Both the position numbers and the translations under genes were made by a program. From a virus: a stretch of DNA of 21,680 bases. The notes beneath the pieces were generated by a model that was given only the letters and a program-made list of their open reading frames with translations, did no database searches and had not been told where the DNA came from. The stretch is from IMG/VR virus record IMGVR_UViG_3300047365_000287, positions 1 to 21,680 of that record; one strand, 5' to 3'. Below, piece after piece: positions 12,401-20,900 of the stretch; within the stretch, counting starts at the first letter, position 1; each line of letters begins with the position of its first letter.

Positions 12401-14087
12401 CTGAAGAATTTGATAATGTGTTTATCCACTTATCTGCAGATGTCCAACTAGAACCGGTCCTTTGATTAATAGTTAGAGTTCTTGTAGTCGAGACATACTC
12501 AAGAATTTCTGCCGTCTTAGATCCACTTTCGTTAGCAACTACATCGCCATATTGGAATTCCGCTAAACCTGTAGCAAGAATTAAAGTTTGTGAAGTAGAG
12601 TTAAAACCAGATTTTGGTTTGATGATACTATTTCTTAAGTTATCACCAACAATGGAGCAATGAGGAGGAACAAAAATTGGTAAGATTTCTTGATAAACAC
12701 CTGCTTTAATGTAGATAGTAACAGGATTAGTAGAAGATGGTTTTTCTGAACCTGTCAATGCAGAGATGAAATCACAAGCATATCTTACGGTTGCAAATGC
12801 CCTAGAGATACTTCTACCACTGTTGCTATCTGAACCTTCTTTAGCAATGTAGTAAACTTGAGCGGAGGTATTATTTGATTCCCATCTTGGTAGAATTGGA
12901 GAACCACCAACTGTTAAAACTTTACCACTTGCTTCGCGAAGTTCTGCTGCAGTTGCAGTTGAAACGTTTGCGGGTAGTGCAATTCTGTTAATACCAGAAG
13001 CAGATTGATAGAGTAGGTCACCAGTTTCTTGTAGAACTTGAGCAGCGTCACCACCCTGTGATAGGTAATTCCAGTAATCTGCATTAGTGTCTAGTTCAGG
13101 TGCAGTTGCTGCTCCAGTTGTATTAAGAGTAATACAAACATAAGAGTTACCATTTCTGTTAACAACATCACCGAGTTGATAAACTGCTGTGTTGTTCCAA
13201 GCACCAGTAAAGTTGAGACCTTCAATAACCAAATCCCAGAATCTGGTGTTTGATGGAACAGGAATATAAGCAGCAGATCCACCAGAAGCGTTTGATGTTA
13301 ATGCAGTTGCAAATGTAAATCCTGCAGTTGAACAAGTAGCAACACGGAAAGTAGTATTGAAATCAACAATACTTGCTCCGCTGATGGTTACTTCATCACC
13401 AACACCAAATGGTGCTGCAGGTTGACTGGTTGTAAATACTAGAGTTCCTGTTGTTCCATCGGCACTAATTGTGTCGATAGAATAATTTTCCGTAGATGTG
13501 GTAACCTTACATGAATAACTATTACCACCGTATTTGACTAGGTTACCTGGTTCATATACTTCAGCAGAATTATAATCTCCTTGTGGCGAGAAACCTGTAC
13601 TGAGAACTTTCCAATACGCTTCATCTGTATTGGGAGCAATGTTTGTTGAATTTTGCTGAGATATGTAAGTGTAACCACCAAAGGTTACAATATCTCCTTT
13701 TTGATATAATGTAGCTGAGGACCAAGAATTTTCAAAATTTAGACCTTCGGAATAAACTTCAAATTTGGTGAAGTCAAAACTTGCAGGACCAGTATGTGCC
13801 GTGGTACAACGATAAACGCTATTGCCATACTTGACAAGATCGTTAAGTGTATACCAATATCCCGTATTGTTATACATTCCGCGATTTCTAAGACCTTCCG
13901 TGTGAAGATCCCAGTTGCCCAAATCAGCAGAGTAAAAAGATGTCTCCGCTGCTGAAGCGGTATGATTGGTGGTACAGACGTATGCGTTTGCACCGTACTT
14001 AACAATATCGTCAATGACATAAGCAGTAGTCGCCGCCCAATCACCGCGCCACTTAAACTTCAGTCTGCCGAGTCTAAAATCTGCCAT
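9405..14087 (-). CDS. Long tail-fibre-like virion protein with carbohydrate-binding repeats and beta-helix
   Basis: A 1560-residue protein. Residues 11-345 hold five repeats of about 50 residues with the pattern Y..GD.V.YG...Y.C.T...., each ending in W/F-x-(x)-EGL-like sequence; this resembles chitin-binding CBM5/12-type modules. The fourth unit has an insert at about 203-280. From about 411 a pectate-lyase-like (DUF1565-type) beta-helix region begins (YYIAKEGSDSNSGRSISRAF, then VTIYIKAGVYQEILPI and HCSIVGDNLRNS). Near 1240-1330 are YYVSTDQDGNFAVGKYFRVE and LGAAINEFSTDGTMAQNSNE, which I associate with large cyanomyovirus structural proteins. It probably binds cell-surface polysaccharide; enzymatic action is unproven. 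AAGGA precedes the ATG by about seven bases and overlaps the upstream stop. Confidence 0.8.
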   Translation of the reverse strand: MADFRLGRLKFKWRGDWAATTAYVIDDIVKYGANAYVCTTNHTASAAETSFYSADLGNWDLHTEGLRNRGMYNNTGYWYTLNDLVKYGNSVYRCTTAHTGPASFDFTKFEVYSEGLNFENSWSSATLYQKGDIVTFGGYTYISQQNSTNIAPNTDEAYWKVLSTGFSPQGDYNSAEVYEPGNLVKYGGNSYSCKVTTSTENYSIDTISADGTTGTLVFTTSQPAAPFGVGDEVTISGASIVDFNTTFRVATCSTAGFTFATALTSNASGGSAAYIPVPSNTRFWDLVIEGLNFTGAWNNTAVYQLGDVVNRNGNSYVCITLNTTGAATAPELDTNADYWNYLSQGGDAAQVLQETGDLLYQSASGINRIALPANVSTATAAELREASGKVLTVGGSPILPRWESNNTSAQVYYIAKEGSDSNSGRSISRAFATVRYACDFISALTGSEKPSSTNPVTIYIKAGVYQEILPIFVPPHCSIVGDNLRNSIIKPKSGFNSTSQTLILATGLAEFQYGDVVANESGSKTAEILEYVSTTRTLTINQRTGSSWTSADKWINTLSNSSADAGALLKSNQNFLAENAYGLYARDIGNVPSGVAATVVANLEDYVDRLAFNVRAGGNNKIHELVDALLQSTDSITGVLAEDKVLIQYIGNDAKKVINNETVDNLAATATQTKDNSITVDAGGCATIKSAIGTLTDLAFNSIDLGSMQSGINYDAYLSITTATGIVNQETTMFFIGTHTILKDIVMEGMSGFIPYATNDKDVDHATLKGVYLRLNANSPITKSPYIQNCAAIGGAAVGVVLDGGVHERYDNTATRSNKSMVFDSYTQILDDGVGFYITRAAASEIVSCFTYYNHISYTSTRGGRIRGVSGNSSYGKYGAIARGFDANEVTVDGKVKGGRLEINPAGAKDGGYTPGERIIGGTSGAVGELISDQSPSGYLYYFPVTGTFVQGEVITGQLSSAYVTLVNNTDAVTGQKGFVLTVVNLAAGPDQGGSVELQDNGSNNDSGSYVISNASYVAPDGRGSLTVNRGALGSSASTHNGTTGIAHYKENVNGESTSLTGAINSTSTGTEASPYIMGVDSVAGMVATGYVVVNQELFKVVSISGAQQIEVARAQDGTVAQNHAQGDGVTIYQPKVASNDAAADELIEDVNNSQLFLRVAKSNISFESNDYVKVDNEFFLISAVTTDTTGITTLLFADEKVVAAGDGQDFKIRYRYSQVRLTAHDFLDVGTGNKANTNWPGLPNSPNVPSQETDEARPGRVYYVSTDQDGNFAVGKYFRVEQATGKATLDASAFDLSGLSSLRLGSIGAQLGAAINEFSTDGTMAQNSNEKVPTQAAVVTFVKNLTGVDSDFSVGGNLTVTGTTTTISSVTVQAKDRNIELGIVSTGSFTGDINAGEADITNVSDTTNLAPGVQVSLTSGGGTVTMSGAYTVQSISGTTVTLSGVFQGSGSATGTVFGAGGATDTTADGGGITLKSSVDRTISWQASNSAWKLSEHADLADGKAYMIDGTTVLSETSVLGCTIATDFDSVTDSAIPTVEAVTEQIDAQVSASSYFLSLN

Positions 14088-14098
14088 TTTTTAAATCC

Positions 14099-14467
14099 TT
14101 ACTTAGGTCCTTGAGTAGTATGATCATATTCTTTATTTAGCCTTGCGACTAAGTATCCATCATCATCAACAAAATATGTCAAGCGTCTGAAATCAAACCT
14201 GAACTGTTGGTATTTATCATCACTGTCATTTGAATATTGTCTTGCAGCATTGGGTGTTGCATCTACATATTCAGTTCCTTGGAGGAAATCTTTATATTCC
14301 TCACCATCAGTTCTATGAAAATCGTAAACTACGTCTTCAGTTGATCTCGCGTTAGTATAATGAAGCATACCGTCCTTATCTCTTCTCAGAGCGTGTACGG
14401 TAAAGTCGTTTGAATTGGCAACATTTTGTTCTTGTGTTGCGGTACTTGCACTAAGATATAAACTCAT
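14099..14467 (-). CDS. Hypothetical virion-region protein, 122 residues
   Basis: A soluble acidic protein starting MSLYLSASTATQEQNVANSN, with VHALRRDKDGMLHYT, DGEEYKDFLQGTEYVD and a C-terminal FRFDFRRLTYFVDDDGYLVA strand pair. The ATG at 14465-14467 is chosen because it overlaps the stop of the upstream gene by ATGA; an upstream ATG at 14495-14497 would add ten residues but lies inside that gene. No recognised family. The position between a fibre-domain protein and the long fibre gene suggests a baseplate or fibre-attachment part. Confidence 0.7.
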   Translation of the reverse strand: MSLYLSASTATQEQNVANSNDFTVHALRRDKDGMLHYTNARSTEDVVYDFHRTDGEEYKDFLQGTEYVDATPNAARQYSNDSDDKYQQFRFDFRRLTYFVDDDGYLVARLNKEYDHTTQGPK

Positions 14468-14922
14468 GCCATGATCCTCCAGTAAGTTCCATCCCAAATA
14501 AACTGAACATAAAGACCAGCTACATCAAGAACAAACGTGGAGTCAGTATTTCCAAATTTATTCAGAAACTGTTGTCCACCAGTAGTTGTCAACGTAACAT
14601 TATTTATAGCCCACGTTGCTTTAAAATCAACTAGTTCTAGCATATCACCAACGTGGGGAACTTTACCATTTGATTCATATGGCATCTGTAATGATAATGC
14701 AGAAGCAGATGTATCAACTAACCATCGTAATCCACATGATAAAGTACCGTTTGTGCTTACAACTTCCCACCTAGCACGTTGAAGTTCAAAACCGCCAACA
14801 TCTTGACCGTCATGAATAACAGCAGTATTTTTGCTAGTATCGACTGTAATTTCAGCAACTGCCCCGGTAAATTGAGCGTGCTCGGAAGTTGTGCCTTTTC
14901 TAAATTGTACCTGGGTGGTCAT
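14464..14922 (-). CDS. Virion protein with tail-fibre-type N-terminal domain
   Basis: A 152-residue protein. Residues 1-48 (TTQVQFRKGTTSEHAQFTG, then AVAEITVDTSKNTAVIHDG) follow the pattern of the N-terminal attachment domain in the phage major tropism determinant and many tail fibres (I/VQ.RRGT..E...FTGA.GE.TVDT....VHDG). The rest is a beta-rich part ending DVAGLYVQFIWDGTYWRI, a strand pattern seen at the ends of small tail proteins. Likely a baseplate or fibre-network component. It starts 38 bases after the stop of the giant protein, behind a GATAAATA late-type box. Confidence 0.75.
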   Translation of the reverse strand: MTTQVQFRKGTTSEHAQFTGAVAEITVDTSKNTAVIHDGQDVGGFELQRARWEVVSTNGTLSCGLRWLVDTSASALSLQMPYESNGKVPHVGDMLELVDFKATWAINNVTLTTTGGQQFLNKFGNTDSTFVLDVAGLYVQFIWDGTYWRIMA

Positions 14923-14948
14923 TATTAGTACACACTTTTTCTCAAAAG

Positions 14949-14956
14949 TATTTATC
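14949..14956 (-). promoter_or_regulatory. T4-type late promoter-like box (GATAAATA)
   Basis: Minus-strand GATAAATA in the 37-base gap between the giant gene and the 152-residue gene, 26 bases before the ATG. It differs from the consensus at the first base only. It overlaps a 12-base palindrome, ATCTAATTAGAT, that spans the giant gene's stop codon. Confidence 0.5.
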
Positions 14957-14959
14957 TAA

Positions 14960-17900
14960 TTAGATTACCCAAACGTATACGCGAGGTGGTTGGAATAGTT
15001 GTACTTGAACAAAACCAGCACCTGTAATTTTAACCTTACCAGATGCCTGATATGGAGCACGTACATATGCTTCATCTCCATTATCAAATCCGAATAGAAC
15101 TCCGGATCCAGCGAACGCATGAGTTCTAAGGATAGCACCAACGCCATCAACATAAATTTCACCGAGTGGTTGTTCGGAGAATGTGAGGAGAGGATCGCCT
15201 GAAGTTCCTTGTAGTGTAAACTCGCCAGGTGTTCCAAGTTCTCTTGCAGTAATCTTTTCTGCAATTCTTTCTCCAACAAACGAGAATAGCATTTGCTTCT
15301 CGTCTGGATTGAAGGTAATTGCTTCTGCAGATCCGCTGAGTACTGGAATAAATCCAGTTCCGATGAAATCTCTTGCTCTGGCAATATGTGCATTTCCAGT
15401 AACAAGAGTACTTCCATTTCCTTCGTGAGCAATAGAAACTCGTACTGAAGAATCTCCAGACAGTTTGATTGTTCCACCTTGACTGATTTCTCTTGCAGCA
15501 ATCTTTTCTGATTTTCTCGTTCCGATGAACGAGAAGAGCATCTGTCTTTCGTCTGGGTTGAACGATACAGATTCTGCAGCACCAGATAGTTTTCTGAAGG
15601 AACCAGTTCCAACATAATTTGCAGCAAATTTGTTGACGGAATTTCCAACAACGTCGAACAGTGGTTGATCTGTTGGTGGTGTAAACGTAATAGATTCTGC
15701 GCCACCGGAGAAAGCAAATAGTGAACCAGAACCAATATGACGTAGTGCTGCTCGGATTCCAGCAACACCAGATACAGATATCTGTACTTCTGGTTGCTCT
15801 GCGAATGTGAGAACAGGATCACCGGAAGTTCCAGATAGAACAATTGTTCCACCCTCACTTACTTCACTAGAAGTTCTCTTCTCAGAATCTCTAGTTCCAG
15901 TGAACGAGAACAGCATCTGCTTCTCGTCTGGGTTGAATGTAACTGCTTCCGCAGATCCACCAATACTAAAGATGTTACCAAATCCGATGTTATTAACAAC
16001 GAAACGATCTGAAACTTCTCCTGTAATAGTAAGAGTTCCAAATCCTCTATGTACAAAGGATTTCGTAAATGATCCAATTCCTGCAACATCAACTTCAATT
16101 TGCTTGGTTTCGGCAATACTGAAGGATTCGAGTAGAGTTCCTGTAAACGAGAAGAGCATTTGCCTCTCGTCTGGATTCGCAGTAAAGGATTCTGCTGCAC
16201 CGGATAGTTTTCTGAAGGAACCAGAACCAATGTGTAACAGAGATGCTTTGATTCCAGCAACACCAGATACTGCAATCTGTACTTCTGGTTGCTCTGCGAA
16301 TGTAAGGATGGGATCGCCAGAGGCACCAGAAAGAGTAATTGTTCCTCCTTCGGTCTGCGAGATAATTCTTGTACTTTCGTTTGCTCTTGTTCCTGTAAAC
16401 GAGAAGAGCATTTGTCTCTCGTCTGGATTAACCGTGCGAGATTCTGCAGCACCATTAATTGCAAATATGTTGCCGAATCCAACATTATTCGGAACGAACT
16501 TATCGCGTACAGTACCTGTAACAACAGGACCACCACTTGATACCCAAGAAGGTTGCCAATCAAATGTCTCGAAGTCGGAAAGTGCTCCTCTACGAACTCT
16601 AATTGGATTATCAATACCAACGTATACTTCGGTATGTTTCTCGCTTGTAATTCCGCTTGTGAACGAGAATAGGAGTTGTTTCTCGTCTGGGTTGACTGTA
16701 AGAGATTCTGCAGATCCGGAGAGGGTTTTGAATGAACCGGAACCAATAACGTTTGGTGTATAACGTTGACGTGCTGTGTCGAATACCGATATTTGTACTT
16801 CTGGTTGCTCGGCAAAAGTAAGAAGTGGAGTTGGTATCTCTCCAGAAATCTTAATTTCTGTTTGACCAATGTATGGTGCCTTAGCAAATGCTTCTTGAAG
16901 TTCTCCGGTGAAAGAGAACAGCATTTGTCTCTCGGTTGGATTGACCGTAAGAGATTCTGCAGCACCAGATAGTTTTCTGAATGAACCAGAACCATTGTGG
17001 TTTGGAGTGTAGCTGTTGACGGACTCTCCGGAAACAATGAATGTTCCTGCGCCAACGTAATCATTAGATACACTTTCAACCAGAGTACTGAGAGTGAATA
17101 GATCACCAGATCCAATTTCAGTTGCTGGAGTAAACGATTCTGCAAGAGTTCCAGTAAAGGAGAATAGCAGTTGCTCCTCAACAGGATTGACCGTAAGAGA
17201 TTCTGCAGCACCAGAGAATGTTGAGAAGAGACCAGAACCATTGTGGTTTGGAGTGTAGCTGTTGACGGACTCTCCAGAAACAGGAATAGTTCCGCTGCTA
17301 ACAAATGATTGCTGCCAATCAAATGTATCAAAGTCGGAGAATGCTCCCCTACGAATCTTGAATAGATATGCAGGACATAGAACACCAGTTTCACCAAGGA
17401 TATGACCGTAATCGTGCAGACCATCTGGTGGTTCTGAAGTTAGATCATAATCATAGAATTCTGTAGCGGTTCCATCATTAATATCAATTCTATACGTACT
17501 ATTAACAGAAGCAGTAGTTCCTGGTTCGACCTTAACAATACATGAATTTGTTGTTCCGGTAACTGATCCTTGTATCGTCTCAGTTGTAAGACATTCACCT
17601 TGTAGGAATCCATAATCATAATCCTGAATATCTTTGCAGATACCACCATCATATACATACGTTCTTGCTTCTTCCTTGCTATTAAATCCAAATAGGGTTC
17701 CAGAACCATGATATGAATACTGAACTCTAATATCTCCACCACTAAAGGAGAATAGATTTCCTTCTCCAGTATGAGAAAGACGAATTCCTGGATTTCCAGA
17801 AGTTCCGCGAAGTTTGATCGTTGGAACATCTTCGGGTGGGTTGAATCTAACTGCTTCTGCTGCACCAATAAATCCGAATAGTGAACCAGATCCAATCCAA

Positions 17901-20900
17901 CTGGGAACGAATGCAATATTTGCAGATCCAGTGATATCAAATAGATCTGTTGATTCTTCTGCAATTGCAATAGATTCTGCAGCACCAGAGAATGTTGAGA
18001 AGAGACCAGAACCATTATGGTTTGGAGTGTAGCTGTTGACGGACTCTCCAGAAACAAGCAGAGTTCCTTGACCAACATATGAGGGTGCAAACTTATCTGT
18101 CGCAGCTCCTCTGAATTCAATAGTTCCGTAAATACATCCAGGTAAACCTTCTCTTGGAGTATCGAAGATATGACCATAATCGAGAACTGCATTCTCACGA
18201 TCAATAATCAGACCATATTCAACAAATTCTGATGCAATACCATCAGGTAGATCTACTTGATATGATCCATTAATAGATGCGGTAGAACCTAGATCAACTC
18301 TTGCTGTACATCCAACTGCTTGACCAGAAACAATTCCATTGATAGATTCCAGTACAGAACAAGATTGTACTAAACCATAGTCCGGTGTCTCAAATTCAAC
18401 AATGGAAGAGCAGTTGTATGAATATACTCTTCTCTCTTCTTTGCTGTCGAATCCAAATAGAGTTCCTGAACCAACGTAATCATATACTCTACGCTCAACT
18501 GCAGTTTGAAGCGTGAATAGATTTCCATCTCCTGCCCATGCTTTTGCAAGAGAATCTTCCGATTTTCCAATAAACGAGAACAGCATCTGCTTCTCGTCTG
18601 GGTTGAATGTGGCAGTTTCTGCTGCTCCACCCAAGGATGGAATTGTTCCCGATCCAGGGAATCCGAGGGTAAAGTTGAAGTTTGTGAGAGTTCCATGGAT
18701 TCTTGCAAGTTGCCCACTACCAGGATGAAGCAAACTGAAGTTGGGAATACTCTCTCCATAAAATGTTCCAATTGTACCAAAGATTGGAATAGCAACATCT
18801 AGAGGAACAGTTGCTACACCAGTAAGTTTGCTGATGAAACCTGCTGCAATATATGTGGGTTGTAGTTTATATGATGCAGAACCACTAATTGCAATTTCAC
18901 CATAGATGCAACCAGGAAGTCCTTGACGTGGAGTGTCAAGAATATGACCATAATCAACTAGAGCATTTGCGGCATCTGTGATGTACTCATAATCAGCAAA
19001 CTCGGAAGCAATATCCGAGTTGAGAGCAGATCTATAACTTTGACCAGAAATAATTCTTGCAGATCCATTTTCTTCAACTCTAACTGTTGAAGCATTTGTA
19101 GTTCCAGAGATATCTCCGGAAACCGTTTCTGTGAGCAAGGATCTTTCAACAAATCCATAATCAGGAGATTCAAACTCAACAATACTAGAGCAATTGTATG
19201 AGTATACTCTTGCTTCTTCTTTGCTGTCGAATCCAAATAGAGTTCCTGAACCAACCCACTCGTAGACAACTTTTTCAACAGCGGTTTGTAGTGCGAAGAG
19301 AACACCTTCGCCAGTATGACTGGTTGCAGTATTTTCTGTTCCCTCTCCGATGAAGGAGAAGAGCATCTGCTTCTCTTCTGGATTGAACGATGCGGATTCT
19401 GATGCTCCACCGAGTGTTGGTAGAGATCCTTCTCCAGTAATTCCGGCAACAATTCCGACTTTTCCTTCGCCAAAGAATCTTCCAAGTTCTCCTTCTGCTG
19501 GATGTAGAATACTGAAGTTTGGAATTGTAAATCCAACAACTGGACCAATTACACCACCTCCAAATACAGATACATCGAGTGGAACTCTTGCAACGCCGCT
19601 GAGTTTTGAAATGTATCCAAATCCATTGAAGTTTGGAGTAAAACTATTTTGCGATTCTCCTGAAATTTCAATTTCACCATAGATGCAACCAGGAAGTCCT
19701 TGACGTGCAGTATCAAGAATATTGCCATAATTAATTACTGCATTTGCTGCGTCTCTTACATATCCATAATCTAGGAATTCGTTTGCTATATCCGAATCAA
19801 GTTCAATCTTATATGTTTGTCCAGAAACAACTCGTGCTGTTGTTCCTTCTTCAATCTTACTAGTGCAAGCAGATGTATCTCCAGAAATATCACCCGATAT
19901 AATTTCAGAAGAGGTGCATCTCTCGATAAATCCATAGTCGGGAGATTCAAATTCAACAATTGACTCGCAATTGTATACATAAACTCTGCTTTCTTCGGTA
20001 TTATTGAATCCAAATAGAGATCCTGATCCTACCCATTCATAAACAAATTTCTCTACAACTGTATTAAGTGTGAATAGATTACCACTACCAATTTGTGTGG
20101 AAGTTGATGCAACATTTGCTTCTCCAATTGCAGAGAATAGAATTTGTTTCTCTTCTTTATTGAAGGTTACAGATTCTGCTACTCCACTGATTGTTGGAAT
20201 AGTTCCTGATCCATGGAATCCTTGAGTGATAATAACATCAACAGATCCAACAAAATCAAATAAACCATTTCCAGGTTGAAGTAAACTGAAGTTGGTAATT
20301 GAATCGCCACCGAGTGTCTTGATGGTTCCTGTACCATATACAGATACATCCAGAGGAACACTGGCTTCACCAGTAATCTTACTGATGTATCCTCTACTTG
20401 TCCAAGTTGGTAGGAACTTATCTGCTGCACCAACGCTTGGATCAATGTCAAATAAACCAAATGGTGTTAGATCACTACTTACATGAATATGTCCATAATC
20501 ATGCTGCGGACTTGCAGCAATAGTTATTGAACCAAGATCCGTAAGTACTCCTGGTTCATTTACACCCAGTGATACTTTATATTCTTGGTTTATTGATGCT
20601 GTTGTTCCTAGTTCAATTTGTACTGCACATGCAGTTGAAGAACCTGAAAGAGAACCTGTGACTATTTCTGAAGTATCACAATAACCAATAAATCCATAAT
20701 CAAAATCACGGAATACTACAATATCAAAATTATTATAGGATTCTGCAATCCTTTCTTTATTATTACTTCTTAACTTAAGTGTACCTGATCCAGCGTAAGA
20801 ATTTGTAGAGAGTATTCTTGCGTTGTTAAATTCAAATAGTGTTCCTGATGTAATATAAGTTCTGGCATATTCTTCTTGTGCAATGCCAGTAATAGAAATA

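Noticed and set aside
14601-14608. Exact TATAAATA inside the 152-residue gene
   Set aside because: It encodes an AINN segment, lies more than 130 bases from the next start and has no intergenic context; it may be chance, although an internal promoter cannot be excluded.
15807-16763. A 318-codon open frame on the plus strand
   Set aside because: It lies antisense to the repeat region of the giant protein and mirrors its repeats (NENSICFSSGL is the reverse reading of the NPDEKQMLFSF units). It arises from repetitive codon use.
14965-18798. Several long minus-strand frames of 140-520 codons overlapping the giant gene in other frames
   Set aside because: They are Leu/Gln/Ser-rich, low-complexity shadows of the repetitive coding frame, with no ribosome-binding sites and no known domains.
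19366-19366. The Met at 19366 as start of the giant protein
   Set aside because: It falls within a conserved repeat motif (EEKQMLFSF), and the frame continues upstream with further matching repeats to the window edge.
15240-20170. Regularly spaced repeats as a CRISPR array
   Set aside because: The repeats are in-frame protein modules about 250 bases apart within one open frame, with divergent sequence and no spacer structure.
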